Shown: positions 6,968 to 16,877, counted from the stretch's first letter. The stretch is DNA of 59,355 nt from Bacillota bacterium (GCA_023394955.1 JAEWZY010000021.1:1-59355), one strand, 5' to 3'. Numbers and translations: made by a program. The notes: generated from the letters alone by a model not told the origin.

Positions 6968-9871
6968 TTACAAGTTCTGATCCCATTCTTCCTCCGCAAA
7001 ATAGGATTTTATCCTTTCCACCTCCCCTTCCAACTTTTGAAAAATCAAAAAAGCATTATTAAAATCGGCCGTTTTCCCTATTTTCTCCAATTCATTAAGT
7101 AGATCAAAAGCATTTCTAGCCCCGAAATTAATAACCGCCCCTCGAAAACTATGGGCAGATAATTCCAAACCTCTCGGATCACCATTTTCAATCGCTTCCC
7201 TAATTTCCTTCAAACGTTTCGGGCAATCGTTGACGAAAATCATTACCAGTTCTTCAAGTAACTTCTTGTCGCCATCAACAATTCTCATTGTTTCCAAAAG
7301 GTTTACCGGCGTTGATTCAACATCGGTGTTTCTTATTTTAGCTTGTAACAGATTTTCAATTTTATCATATAACTGCTCAGCCTTTATAGGTTTAGCGATA
7401 TAATCATCCATTCCTGCAGCGATACATTTTTCCCGGTCTCCATCCATGGCGTAAGCAGTCATTGCAATAATCGGGATATGGGTCCGGGTTGACTCTTCCT
7501 TTTCCCGGATTCTAATCGTTGTTTCAAACCCATCCAACTCCGGCATCTGTACATCCATTAATACTAAGTCAAAACTGTCCTTTTCCAACGTCTTTAGGGC
7601 TAAAACTCCGTCAGATACGGCAGTAACCTCACAATCCTTATTCCGCAGTAAAACGGTTACCAACTTTTCATTGACAGGGTTATCTTCAACAACCAGGATT
7701 CTAGCTTTAATAAAGCCAGAAATATCAGGGATGCTTGAGTCAATGTCCTTTTTCTTTATCAATTCATCGTCTTCTTTAGCCAAAAAAAGTGTGAATAGAA
7801 ACTCACTTCCTTCCCCGCTCTTACTTTCAACCCAAATCATACCGCCCATCATTTCAACCAATTGTTTACAGATAGCCAACCCAAGACCCGATCCATTATG
7901 CTTTTTAGTGGTTGAATTATCTATCTGGCTAAAAACTTCGAACAACAAATCTGTTTTAGCCGGGTTTATTCCGATCCCCGTATCCCTCACCGAGAACCGC
8001 AACTTTACTTCCGAAGGTATTTCTTCGATTTTGACGACACTTACTTTGATAATTCCCTTTTTAGTAAATTTAATCGCATTGCCAATGAGATTTATTAATA
8101 TTTGCCTTAAACGGTACGGATCACCTTTTACATAGACCGGCACATCGGGATGAATATTATAGATAAGTTTGATCCCCTTCTCCTTAGCCTTAATCTTATA
8201 AACTTTAATAATATTTACAATAACATTCTTAAGATTAAAACTGACTTTATCTAGTTTCAGTTTACCGGCCTCAATTTTAGAAATATCCAAAATATCATTT
8301 ACTAAACTTAATAAGTAATCGGAAGATGATTTAATTATTTCCACGTATTCCTCTTGAATCGGGGATAATTCCGTTGCTTGTAATAAATCAGCCATTCCGA
8401 TAATTTCATTCATTGGAGTTCGGATCTCATGGCTGATATTCGCTAAAAACCTGCTCTTTGACTGGTTCGCTTCCTCCGCGGCAATTTTGGCTTTTTGCAA
8501 TTCTTCTTCAGATTTTTTTCTTTCGGTAATATCTCGCACTATTACTAATACTGTCGATTTTTCGTTAATATTAAAATTAGTGGCGGCTACTTCGGCGTCG
8601 ATATAAGCGCCATCTGCTCTTAAAAGTTTTATTTCGGTTAAATGTACTGTAAAACCTTCCTGCTTTAATTGCCCCATTTTTTCCCAAACGTCTTGCCGGT
8701 AATCAGGATGTAAATAATCGATAACCCACTTGCCGTATAAATCCTCGGGTTTCTCAAAACCATAGATTTGGGCCGCTTTTTGATTAGCGAAGATGAATAT
8801 TCCGTCCTTTTGAATGAAAATACCGTTAGGGGTGAATTCCACTACCTTTCGATAACGTTCCTCACTTTCCTCGAGCTTTAGCTCAGCCATTTTTCGAACG
8901 GTTATATCGCGGGCAATGCCTTCTACGGCTATTAACCGACCGTCTTTATCGTAAATCGGCGAATTTCGTTGTTCAAGCCAAATAACCTTCCCATCTTTAC
9001 GGACCCAACGAAGTTTTACCGGCAAAGTAGATAAAAAGGAATTTTGTTCAAACCTCTCGAGGAGGGGTTGGTCTTCCGGATAAATTATTTTAAATAAAAA
9101 ATTTGTGTCTTCAACAAATTCTTGGGAGCTATATCCCATTATTTGCAAGGCGGCCGGACTCATATATTCAAATCCGGGTTCAGGAAAAAGCCTATATCTA
9201 AAAATCATATCTTTTGCGTTTTCAGCCAATAAACGAAACCCTTCTTCGCTTTTGATAAGATCTGCTCTCACCTTTTCAAAATAAGCCAAAATAATTCCCA
9301 TGGCGACAATTAACTCTAAAAAAACAGTAAATGAGTATCCCGAAAATGAAAAAAATTCATTTGAATGAAAAAATGGATAATTTAATTTATGAAACCCCCA
9401 AACGATAAAACCCCAACCGGTAAGGAATTTTCCAATACTTTTTATCTTAAAGGTCCGCAAGAAAACTATTCCCGTCCAGATGAAGGTTGTCCCCATAAAT
9501 AAGAATGTAATAAAAGCAATTGTTAGATAAGATAAATGCAACAGGGTACTGGCTGTAACCCAAATAAGATCGGCGATTGTAAAAACCACCCACCATTTAG
9601 GAACCTTTTTCCCTAAGAATTCGTAAGTGCCCAATAAAAGTAATAATCCACTGATCAACGCCACCGATTGGCTTAGAAGAATAATAATTGGTTGGTGACC
9701 CCAAACAAGTACTGCAACTCTAAAAATGGTTCTAAGTAAATATATTCCCCAGCTAAGAGCCCAGATTTTCAGATAACGCTTTTTTTCGATTGTTGAAAAA
9801 TACCAGAAAATATAAAACAAAATGATAGTTCCTACTGCAGCTGCTATTAATGATGAAACAGCGTCAGACAT
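6968..9871 (-). CDS. Membrane hybrid sensor histidine kinase (7TM-like sensor, PAS-PAS-HisKA-HATPase-REC-Hpt)
   Basis: A 967-residue BarA-like kinase. Residues ~1-205 hold about seven membrane helices. Two PAS domains follow (~215-455). The HisKA helix carries the phosphorylated His in FLANISHEIRTPMN. The HATPase domain has N-box NLIGNAIKFT and G-boxes DTGIGI and GSGLGLAI. A receiver has ILVVEDNPVN and Asp in VLMDVQMPELDG. The C-terminal Hpt domain has LELSAHSFRGAV. All key residues are present, so a full His-Asp-His relay is possible. GGAGG precedes the ATG at 9871. It belongs to the run containing cheW, mcp and cheR. The ligand is unknown. Confidence 0.93.
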   Translation of the reverse strand: MSDAVSSLIAAAVGTIILFYIFWYFSTIEKKRYLKIWALSWGIYLLRTIFRVAVLVWGHQPIIILLSQSVALISGLLLLLGTYEFLGKKVPKWWVVFTIADLIWVTASTLLHLSYLTIAFITFLFMGTTFIWTGIVFLRTFKIKSIGKFLTGWGFIVWGFHKLNYPFFHSNEFFSFSGYSFTVFLELIVAMGIILAYFEKVRADLIKSEEGFRLLAENAKDMIFRYRLFPEPGFEYMSPAALQIMGYSSQEFVEDTNFLFKIIYPEDQPLLERFEQNSFLSTLPVKLRWVRKDGKVIWLEQRNSPIYDKDGRLIAVEGIARDITVRKMAELKLEESEERYRKVVEFTPNGIFIQKDGIFIFANQKAAQIYGFEKPEDLYGKWVIDYLHPDYRQDVWEKMGQLKQEGFTVHLTEIKLLRADGAYIDAEVAATNFNINEKSTVLVIVRDITERKKSEEELQKAKIAAEEANQSKSRFLANISHEIRTPMNEIIGMADLLQATELSPIQEEYVEIIKSSSDYLLSLVNDILDISKIEAGKLKLDKVSFNLKNVIVNIIKVYKIKAKEKGIKLIYNIHPDVPVYVKGDPYRLRQILINLIGNAIKFTKKGIIKVSVVKIEEIPSEVKLRFSVRDTGIGINPAKTDLLFEVFSQIDNSTTKKHNGSGLGLAICKQLVEMMGGMIWVESKSGEGSEFLFTLFLAKEDDELIKKKDIDSSIPDISGFIKARILVVEDNPVNEKLVTVLLRNKDCEVTAVSDGVLALKTLEKDSFDLVLMDVQMPELDGFETTIRIREKEESTRTHIPIIAMTAYAMDGDREKCIAAGMDDYIAKPIKAEQLYDKIENLLQAKIRNTDVESTPVNLLETMRIVDGDKKLLEELVMIFVNDCPKRLKEIREAIENGDPRGLELSAHSFRGAVINFGARNAFDLLNELEKIGKTADFNNAFLIFQKLEGEVERIKSYFAEEEWDQNL

Positions 9872-9891
9872 AATTATTCCTCCAAAACTTA

Positions 9892-10080
9892 TTAGCTGAT
9901 GTTAAGTTTTGAATAAGCCGACGTAATAATCTTAGCTCCATCCAAACCGCCAATTCCCATTTCCTTTTCAATTCTCCTGATTTCCGCCAATACCTCTTGA
10001 TCGTTTAATTTGGGCATTAAAATAAAATCACGAGGCTCTCCCTCATGCTCTTCAATCTTTTTTACAAAATTACCGTCAAT
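9892..10080 (-). pseudogene. Fragment of a CheY-like response regulator
   Basis: The minus-strand frame reads GEPRDFILMPKLNDQEVLAE, IRRIEKEMGIGGLDGAKIIT and then stops. It is clearly related to the intact receiver at 6521-6928 (PYDLICLDILMPEMDGQEVL, KEIRQNEKEMGIG), but several residues around the phospho-acceptor Asp are deleted and both the N-terminal acidic pocket and the C-terminal Lys region are missing. It sits between two hybrid kinase genes and overlaps the last codons of the upstream one. Confidence 0.75.
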
Positions 10081-13000
10081 TTTTGGATTTTCCTATATAA
10101 TTCCTCTGAATTAATTGGTTTTGAGATATACTCATCCATACCGGAACTCAAACATTTATCACGATCTTCTTTTCTGGCGTAAGCTGTCATTGCAATTATC
10201 GGAGTATATTGGTTAGGAGTATCGGTTTCCCTGATTATTTTGGTAGTTTCAAACCCGTCTAATTCCGGGATTCGAACATCCATTAAAATTAGATCGAAAT
10301 ATTCTACGCCGGTGATTTCCAAGGCTGCTATCCCATTGGAAACCATAACAACTTCCCATCCTTTTTTGGTTAAAAGAGCCTCAGCTAATTTCTGATTTAC
10401 CGGATTATCCTCAACTAATAATATCCGGAGTTTTTTCAGGGGAAGACTCGTAACATTTATCTCTTCTATCTTTTCTTTGCCCGATTCCACCTTTTGTGAA
10501 TCATCGCTTATTTCACCTGTTTCGAAGCCGAGTGAATCGATGATGGCCTCTTGGAGTTCCGCTTGTTTGATCGGCTTCACCAGATATTTAGCTATGCGCA
10601 GTTCCCTGTAGCGGGACAAATCCCCCCGGTTTGTATTTGAGGTAATCATCATGATGATGGTGTTCTTAAAAGCAGGGTCCCTTCTTATATGTTCAGCAAC
10701 GGAAAAACCATCCATACCCAGCGGCATATGGGAGTCAAGCAATAACAGCTTGAAGGGCAGCTGAGCGGATTGGAAACCCCGTAAGATTTTGATCCCTTCC
10801 TCGCCGCTTTTCGCTAAAGTAACCGCCATTCCCCAACTAATTAACAATTCATGGAGGATTAAACGGTTAGTGTTGTTATCATCGATAACCAGGACTGGTA
10901 GACCTTTTAAATCGGCCTTTCTCGGTATAATTGGTTGCAAGTGTTGGCTATGTATTTTAAAAGTTACCGTAAATGAAAAGGTACTGCCTTCCCCAACTTT
11001 ACTTTCTACCTCAATCAAGCCGCCCATCATTTCGATTAGTTTCTTTGAGATTGCCAGGCCTAACCCGGTACCACTATATTTTTTAGCAGTCGATCCGTCT
11101 ATTTGGCTGAAACTTTGGAAAAGTTGGTCAAGTTTTTCAGGCGGAATCCCAATCCCGGTATCTATTACCGAAAACCGCAAACAACATTGATTGGAGTCGT
11201 TCACTGCCGTTCCCCCAACCTTCTCGGTTTTAACCACTACTTCACCGTGTTCGGTAAATTTTAGGGCGTTCCCGATCAGGTTGACCAGGACTTGGCGCAA
11301 CCGGCCGGGATCGCCGATTAAGCTGTTGGGTACTCCCGGTTGAATATGGCAGGCTAACTCCAACCCCTTGTTATCTGCATCGAGCGCAAAAATTTCCACT
11401 GTTTTCTCAATGACACCCCTGAGTTCAAAAGAGGTGTCATCCAATTCCATTTTTCCAGCTTCAATTTTTGAAAAATCTAAGATTCCATTGATGATCCGAA
11501 GTAGTTCATCGCTCGAAGTTTTAACAATATTTAGGTAGTCCCGTTGTTCATCGGTAACTTTCGTGCCAAGGGTCAATTCAGTCATCCCGATGATCCCATT
11601 CATCGGAGTTCGAATCTCGTGACTCATATTAGCCAAAAATTCGCTCTTAAAACGGCTGGCCTTTTCCGCCTCTTCTCTTGCCATTTGAAGCTGTTCTTCG
11701 GTTGACTTAAGATCAGTAATATCGAACGCTGTTCCTAACACCATCGATTTGCCATTCAAATTAATCCACCCTACTGAAAGAGCCACCCACTTTTCAACAC
11801 CGGTTTTGGTAATGATTTTTATTTCATATTGCGATGGTTTAAAGGAACCTTTCATTCTCGCTAAAGCATTTTTAATGACCCTCCTCCAATGATCCCGATG
11901 GATAATATTTTTAAGATTACCCCTTAAAAGCTCATCGGATTGATAACCGGTAATAGCTTCAGCGGCTCTGTTTACATAAATTAATCCGCTGTGATCATAA
12001 ATGAATATTGCGGATGGGGTCGTTTCAGTCAAGGTCCGAAATTTGATCTCACTTTCCCGCAAGGACTCTTCAGCCTGCTTGCGTACGGTAAAATCATAAC
12101 AAGACCCGATATAACCGGCAAAATTCCCTTCAAGGTCGTAATAAGGCCTGCCATAATCCAAAATCCAGCGGTATTCGCCGTCAAAACGCCTTAACCGATA
12201 TTCCATATTAAACGGTTTCCGTGTCTTGAAAGAAGTAAGGTAAATCTCTAAACACCGGTTCAGATCATCCGGATGGACTCCGTGCGCCCAGCCGTCCTCC
12301 AACTCCTGTTCTATTGAACGCCCGGTAAACTCCAGCCAGCTTTTATTAAAATAATCGAACTTTGCATCCAAACCGGAGCGCCATATCAAAGCGGGAAATT
12401 CATTGAATAACGTCAAGTAAAAATCCCGTGAATCAATGAGTTGTTGGGCAGCCCGTTTGCGTTTCGTAATATCACGGGCAATCGCGAATTCAACCTGGGT
12501 ATCATTTAAAATAAACAGATTGGAACTGATTTCAAAAAAAATTTCGCTCCCATTTTTTGCGATCAATCCAATTTCAAAAGTGATCTGTTTATTATTCAAA
12601 AATTTTTCCCTGATAGCCGATATTTTTTGCTTACTTTTCGTTGAAAGTAGATCTATCGGCGATAAAGCAAGCAGTTCACCTTTTGTATAGCCTAATTTAT
12701 TACAAGCCAAATCGTTTACTTCCAAAAACTGTTTCGGCATTCCGGTTTTATCTGCTTTAATCAAAAAAACAGCATCGTTTGCACTGTTAAATAATTGGCG
12801 GTATTTACTTTCGCTCAGTTTGAGTTCTGTTATGTCGTTAAATACTCTTAAAAAAGAGTTTTTACCACGATAGTTCATTCTTACCAGAGAAAGTTGAAAT
12901 ATCCTTCCTTCCAGAACCACTTGGGTCACACCGGATTCACCGTTTTTGCCGGAAATTGTTTTTAGACAACAATTATCACATTGTCGATTGAGGTTACGAT

Positions 13001-13415
13001 ATGCCATCCAACATTTCCGGTCTACCGTTTCTTTACCTAACAATGTTTTTAATTGCTCATTCAAATAAAGAATATTTCCTTCTTCATCAATGATATCCAT
13101 TCCAAACGGAATTGTTTGGACCAGTAGTTGGGTAAAACTATTCATTTTTTGGATGGAATGTATTTGGATACGGTAATAAAAGTAACTACCCAAAAAAGCC
13201 AGCATACCCCCGATTAAGAGGTAATCTACCGGTCTTTGCAGCTGGTTCGGTAAAACACATGAACAAAACTCATGAATTAATAAACCGGCCCAAATTATGG
13301 CTAACAATACTAAAAACCATTTCAGGTAAGTCAATTTGGCATCATTCGGATTAGCTTGAAAGAAAAACTGTTCCGGTTTCTGTTGGAATTTATTCTTTAA
13401 CATCTTGTTGTTCAT
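10062..13415 (-). CDS. Multi-PAS hybrid sensor histidine kinase with two receiver domains
   Basis: A 1117-residue kinase. Two membrane helices (~35-85) are followed by about four PAS/PAC domains to ~580 (for example FTGRSIEQELEDGWAHGVHP and ITGYQSDELLRG). HisKA has FLANMSHEIRTPMN; HATPase has NLIGNALKFT, DTGIGIPPEK and GTGLGLAISK. Receiver 1 has VIDDNNTNR and Asp in LLLLDSHMP; receiver 2 has ILLVEDNPVNQK and Asp in ILMDVRIPELDG. There is no Hpt domain, so the relay probably passes to the neighbouring kinase's Hpt or a free receiver. The ATG at 13415 lies 5 bp after AAGGTGA. The stimulus is unknown. Confidence 0.92.
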   Translation of the reverse strand: MNNKMLKNKFQQKPEQFFFQANPNDAKLTYLKWFLVLLAIIWAGLLIHEFCSCVLPNQLQRPVDYLLIGGMLAFLGSYFYYRIQIHSIQKMNSFTQLLVQTIPFGMDIIDEEGNILYLNEQLKTLLGKETVDRKCWMAYRNLNRQCDNCCLKTISGKNGESGVTQVVLEGRIFQLSLVRMNYRGKNSFLRVFNDITELKLSESKYRQLFNSANDAVFLIKADKTGMPKQFLEVNDLACNKLGYTKGELLALSPIDLLSTKSKQKISAIREKFLNNKQITFEIGLIAKNGSEIFFEISSNLFILNDTQVEFAIARDITKRKRAAQQLIDSRDFYLTLFNEFPALIWRSGLDAKFDYFNKSWLEFTGRSIEQELEDGWAHGVHPDDLNRCLEIYLTSFKTRKPFNMEYRLRRFDGEYRWILDYGRPYYDLEGNFAGYIGSCYDFTVRKQAEESLRESEIKFRTLTETTPSAIFIYDHSGLIYVNRAAEAITGYQSDELLRGNLKNIIHRDHWRRVIKNALARMKGSFKPSQYEIKIITKTGVEKWVALSVGWINLNGKSMVLGTAFDITDLKSTEEQLQMAREEAEKASRFKSEFLANMSHEIRTPMNGIIGMTELTLGTKVTDEQRDYLNIVKTSSDELLRIINGILDFSKIEAGKMELDDTSFELRGVIEKTVEIFALDADNKGLELACHIQPGVPNSLIGDPGRLRQVLVNLIGNALKFTEHGEVVVKTEKVGGTAVNDSNQCCLRFSVIDTGIGIPPEKLDQLFQSFSQIDGSTAKKYSGTGLGLAISKKLIEMMGGLIEVESKVGEGSTFSFTVTFKIHSQHLQPIIPRKADLKGLPVLVIDDNNTNRLILHELLISWGMAVTLAKSGEEGIKILRGFQSAQLPFKLLLLDSHMPLGMDGFSVAEHIRRDPAFKNTIIMMITSNTNRGDLSRYRELRIAKYLVKPIKQAELQEAIIDSLGFETGEISDDSQKVESGKEKIEEINVTSLPLKKLRILLVEDNPVNQKLAEALLTKKGWEVVMVSNGIAALEITGVEYFDLILMDVRIPELDGFETTKIIRETDTPNQYTPIIAMTAYARKEDRDKCLSSGMDEYISKPINSEELYRKIQKLTVIL

Positions 13416-13449
13416 TAGATTTCACCTTAAAATATATTTATCGCTATTT

Positions 13450-13524
13450 TTATAGGTGATCTACTATCACCTTGGGGATCTCTTTCAAGGGAGCTACCTT
13501 ACATACGGCGCAACCGGCTTCATC
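13450..13524 (-). pseudogene. Possible CheB methylesterase C-terminal remnant
   Basis: About 24 in-frame codons, DEAGCAVCK then VAPLKEIPKVIVDHL and a stop. They resemble the end of CheB, where a DEASCVVxGMP segment precedes a final VLPLxxI helix, with the middle deleted. The fragment lies directly after cheR, where cheB is normally found. It is short, so this is a suggestion based on position and motif. Confidence 0.45.
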
Positions 13525-13562
13525 CTAGAGATCAGCTTCCGTATTTGATGTTTTGTTCCCTT

Positions 13563-14372
13563 TTATTCCCCAGATTTCAGATAAATCGTCGGCTGTAAAT
13601 ATTCAAAACCAAATTGCTTATTATTAAGAAGGCTCTCGGAGTGGCCGATAAACAACAGGCCATCGGGGGTTAGCGTTTTGTTAAACTTCTGAACCAGCCG
13701 CTCCTGGATTTCGGCGTTAAAATAAATCATTACATTCCGGCAGAAGATGATATCAAAAGTGTTATTGAAAGGAAAAGGGTCCATCAGATTAAATAATCTA
13801 AATGTGATCAAATCTTTGATCTCCGGTTTAATCTCATATTCATCTTCTTTCCTGGTAAAATACTGCATTAAATAATACGGATCCATATTTTTTTTAATAG
13901 CAGCTGGATACCTGCCACTTTGAGCGACCGCCAACGTCCCGGCGCCGATATCGGTAGCTAATATTTTAACAACCACCTCCGCCGGCAACCATTCCTTGAG
14001 GACCATAGCCAATGTATACGGTTCTTCACCAGTCGAACAGCCTGCGCTCCATAACCTGATTTCATTGTTTTTCAGGATTCGTTCGTTTTTTTCGAAGATT
14101 AACCGAAGTCGGCTCCGGATAAACTCAAAATGATTATTTTCCCGGAAAAAGCTGGAGTGGTGGACGGTGATTTCATCAACAAACTCCACCCAGTATTGTT
14201 TGTTGGCCCCGGTAATCAAGCGCTGATAATACTCATCGTAAGAGTCTAATTTGTTTTTACGCAGCAGCTTATCCAGTTTACCCTCGACCATTTCTTTTTT
14301 TGGTTGAATTCCGCAATTATCATAGATAAGTGTCAGTAACTTTTCAAATTGAATATCGCTAAGCAGTATCAT
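13563..14372 (-). CDS. cheR: CheR chemoreceptor glutamate methyltransferase
   Basis: Uses S-adenosylmethionine to methylate glutamates on chemoreceptors, the adaptation step of chemotaxis. Length 269 residues, normal for CheR. The N-terminal four-helix domain (1-75) is followed by the SAM-binding domain. SAM motif I is LWSAGCSTGEEPYTLAM. Further signatures are ATDIGAGTLAVAQSGRYP, DIIFCRNVMIYFN and GHSESL. The usual EITTNET segment reads EITVHHSSFFREN, a divergence near the catalytic entrance. The start ATG lies 3 bp after the stop of mcp, so the genes are co-translated. A cheB remnant follows. Confidence 0.95.
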   Translation of the reverse strand: MILLSDIQFEKLLTLIYDNCGIQPKKEMVEGKLDKLLRKNKLDSYDEYYQRLITGANKQYWVEFVDEITVHHSSFFRENNHFEFIRSRLRLIFEKNERILKNNEIRLWSAGCSTGEEPYTLAMVLKEWLPAEVVVKILATDIGAGTLAVAQSGRYPAAIKKNMDPYYLMQYFTRKEDEYEIKPEIKDLITFRLFNLMDPFPFNNTFDIIFCRNVMIYFNAEIQERLVQKFNKTLTPDGLLFIGHSESLLNNKQFGFEYLQPTIYLKSGE

Positions 14373-14375
14373 GGT

Positions 14376-16025
14376 TTAAAAATGGCGCGGATCTTTTTCC
14401 AAAGGAATCACATCCTCCGGTGAGACTATGTTGGTTTTTTTATCCGCCTTGTCCGGGAGTAAAGCGTTACTATGGACGGAACCCAAATGGTTCAATGTTT
14501 GGTGAATATTACTAGTTGCAACTGTTTGATTTAACTGATGTTTTACATGTTGCGCTCCATGTTTTAAAAATACAGCATCTCCTTGGAGAACCTCTACTTT
14601 TCCATTCACTAATTGTGAGAGCTCCTGGACGATCTGTCTTAAACTGTCGGACTGGGCGCTCAGTTCTTCGGCGGCCGAAGCGCTCTCTTCGGCGCTGGCG
14701 GCGTTTTCTTGGGTGACCGATTCCATTTGGGTCATTGCTTTATTAACTTGTTCTACCCCCTGGGCCTGTTCCTGGCTGGCGGCCGCGATCTCATCCGATA
14801 ATTCATTGATCTTTTTAGCTTGAATGGTTATTTCATTTAAAGCTCCATGGACTCTCCCGGCGACAGCAAGTCCTTTATCGGATAGTTCAATATTTGTTTC
14901 GATAATAGCGGTGGTATCCTTAGCCGCCTGGGCGCTCCGCTGGGCCAGGTTTCTTACTTCCTCGGCCACTACGGCAAATCCCATTCCGGCCTCCCCGGCG
15001 CGGGCCGCCTCTACAGCAGCGTTTAAAGCTAAAATATTGGTCTGAAAAGCAATATCGTCAATCACCTTAATGATCCTGGAAATCTGGTCGCTCGATTTTT
15101 TAATCTCTTGCATCGAAGTCATCATTTCTTGCATTTCGATGCTGCCCTTATTAGATGATTCTTTGCCTTGCTCAGACAATAAGGCCGCTTGTTTGGTGTT
15201 GGCGGTATTTTGTTGCAACATCGAAGCGGCTTCTTGTAAGATCGAAGAAGTCTCCTCAATAGCTGAAGCCTGTTCAGCGCTGCCTTGTGACAATTGTTGG
15301 GCCGAAGCGGATAACTGTTCTGATGCAGCCGCTACCTGTTGGGCCCCTCCGTTCAACCTGTTGACCATGTTATTGACGGGTTTGGTAATACTGCCGGTTA
15401 TCAGCCAGGATAAGAATATGCCCAAAATAATCGAGCCTGTTCCCAAAGTAAACAATAACCATAATGCATTCTGATATGCTTTATTAGAATCAGCTTTAGC
15501 TACTTCCGCTTCTGCTTTTTGCACTTGAACAACTTCATTCAAAACTTTGGTCCACTCTTCGTTATTAGGGGCTGCTTCGGACATCATAAAAGCGATTGCC
15601 TCTTCCTGGTTATTGTCAATACCTAATTGAATTACCCTATCGTTTAACGGCCGGCCAATTTCTGCGAACTTTATTATTTTGGCCCGCAAAGCCATTCCCT
15701 TTTCATCGGCGGGTAATTTTTGCAGGTCAGCCAAAGCCTGGTTATATTTTTCCCGCTCTACATTTATATTATTTTGTTCTGCCTTTACGGTCTCCGGATC
15801 GGGTGATAGAACTATTGCATACGCGCTCCGGGTTGTTCTGAGGATTGCCTTTTCCATCGTATTAGCCAAATTAATTTTGGCGAGGTTAATTTCCGTAATT
15901 TCTTGCAAATGTTCGTCAATTTCCTGGAAACTGATTACCGCCACTACTGTCATTACCACTATCAAAGCTAAAATTGCGCTAAATCCCAACCCTAAACGTA
16001 GACTAAGCTTCATACCTTTTTTCAT
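14376..16025 (-). CDS. Methyl-accepting chemotaxis protein
   Basis: A 549-residue chemoreceptor. TM1 (~10-32) and TM2 (~190-212) flank a helical periplasmic sensor of ~155 residues of the four-helix-bundle type. A HAMP segment follows (ITGSITKPVNNMVNRL), then a long coiled-coil with many Q/E/A repeats that are likely methylation sites. The signalling tip has the invariant IDDIAFQTNILALNAAVEAA, then RAGEAGMGFAVVAEEVRNLA. There is no C-terminal CheR-tethering pentapeptide. It lies between cheW and cheR. Ligand unknown. Confidence 0.95.
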   Translation of the reverse strand: MKKGMKLSLRLGLGFSAILALIVVMTVVAVISFQEIDEHLQEITEINLAKINLANTMEKAILRTTRSAYAIVLSPDPETVKAEQNNINVEREKYNQALADLQKLPADEKGMALRAKIIKFAEIGRPLNDRVIQLGIDNNQEEAIAFMMSEAAPNNEEWTKVLNEVVQVQKAEAEVAKADSNKAYQNALWLLFTLGTGSIILGIFLSWLITGSITKPVNNMVNRLNGGAQQVAAASEQLSASAQQLSQGSAEQASAIEETSSILQEAASMLQQNTANTKQAALLSEQGKESSNKGSIEMQEMMTSMQEIKKSSDQISRIIKVIDDIAFQTNILALNAAVEAARAGEAGMGFAVVAEEVRNLAQRSAQAAKDTTAIIETNIELSDKGLAVAGRVHGALNEITIQAKKINELSDEIAAASQEQAQGVEQVNKAMTQMESVTQENAASAEESASAAEELSAQSDSLRQIVQELSQLVNGKVEVLQGDAVFLKHGAQHVKHQLNQTVATSNIHQTLNHLGSVHSNALLPDKADKKTNIVSPEDVIPLEKDPRHF

Positions 16026-16065
16026 TTTTATTCCTCCCTTGTTATCAAATTAGAGTATAAGGCCT

Positions 16066-16563
16066 TTATTCTTTTTCAATAGACTGTTTTTCCGTTGCTA
16101 ATACATTTTTGATATTTGTAATTTCTTCCCGGTTTAAGATCTTTTCAATATCAATAATTAGGACTACTTTATCTTTTAATTTGCCAAGTCCCATTAATAA
16201 ATCTCCTTCAATCTGAGCATCGTAACCCGGCGCTTCAATTTCACTTTTCTGAATATTGAGCACTTCGGTAACGGCGTCAACCACGACCCCTACCAAACGT
16301 TGGTTCGCGGTTAGATTCACCTCAATAACAATGATACAGGTGCGGTCGGTATATTCTTTCTCCTCCATCCCGAACTTTAAGCGCAGATCCATAATGGGAA
16401 TAATCTTGCCTCTTAGGTTAACGACTCCTTTGATATACCCCTGGGTCTTGGGTATATGGGTGATTTCCAGCATCCCGATAATCTCTTTAACTTTGATAAT
16501 GGGGATTCCATATACTTCTTTGTCCAGCGAAAAGGTTAAATACTTACCGCTGTTTGCTTCCAT
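16066..16563 (-). CDS. cheW: CheW coupling protein
   Basis: A 165-residue SH3-like adaptor linking chemoreceptors to CheA. Matches the family throughout: LTFSLDKEVYGIPIIKVKEI, then PKTQGYIKGVVNLRGKIIPI, MDLRLKFGM and VGVVVDAVTEVLNI. Its ATG overlaps the TAA of the cheA remnant (TAATG), showing original translational coupling. Because cheA is destroyed here, this CheW must either work with a CheA encoded elsewhere or be relict. Confidence 0.95.
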   Translation of the reverse strand: MEANSGKYLTFSLDKEVYGIPIIKVKEIIGMLEITHIPKTQGYIKGVVNLRGKIIPIMDLRLKFGMEEKEYTDRTCIIVIEVNLTANQRLVGVVVDAVTEVLNIQKSEIEAPGYDAQIEGDLLMGLGKLKDKVVLIIDIEKILNREEITNIKNVLATEKQSIEKE

Positions 16564-16808
16564 TAACTTACCTCCTCCATTTTAAATAAGTTTTCAATAT
16601 CTAAGCTATGCGCTACTTTGCCATCTCCCAAGATTGACGCCCCGTTAATAAAGGCTAGATGGCTAAATTTGCTACCGAATCAACCCCTTGATTGATTAGG
16701 ATTTCCCCGATTTTATCAACTTTAACGGCCTGGTATTCCTCGTTTTCGTCATTATCAATATGATGATTTAAATTATCGCCAACAAATATTGCCGGCGGGG
16801 TCAATCGT
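16563..16808 (-). pseudogene. cheA: Remnant of CheA histidine kinase
   Basis: The last ~28 codons, AFINGASILGDGKVAHSLDI then ENLFKMEEVS, are the C-terminal end of the CheA P5 (CheW-like) domain, where GATILGDGxVALILD is the hallmark. Immediately upstream, in a different frame, VKVDKIGEILINQGVDS resembles the GEIL-type segment found in CheA linkers. Kinase and dimerisation domains, about 500 residues, are missing between and before these pieces. The stop overlaps the cheW start, as in intact cheA-cheW operons. A large internal deletion plus frameshift is the simplest explanation. Confidence 0.75.
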
Positions 16809-16840
16809 AAATTAATGTACTTGATATAAATTTAAATAAG

Positions 16841-16877
16841 AGAAAAGAAAAACGCCAGCACTTAACAGTACTGGCGT
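16841..16877 (-). terminator. Terminator-like hairpin upstream of the cheA remnant
   Basis: Arms ACGCCAG and CTGGCGT enclose a ~12-nt loop extended by two more pairs, with TTTTTCTTTT following on the minus strand. No minus-strand gene lies upstream, so it would end a short leader or small RNA begun in 16880-17040. Confidence 0.7.

Noticed and set aside
9892..10080. Treating the receiver fragment as an intact small response regulator
   Set aside because: The phospho-acceptor region, the acidic pocket and the final Lys segment are missing.
14516..15474. Several plus-strand frames of 60-134 codons opposite the chemoreceptor gene
   Set aside because: They are antisense shadows of a strong methyl-accepting protein; low-complexity Cys/Ala/Ser composition, no ribosome sites.
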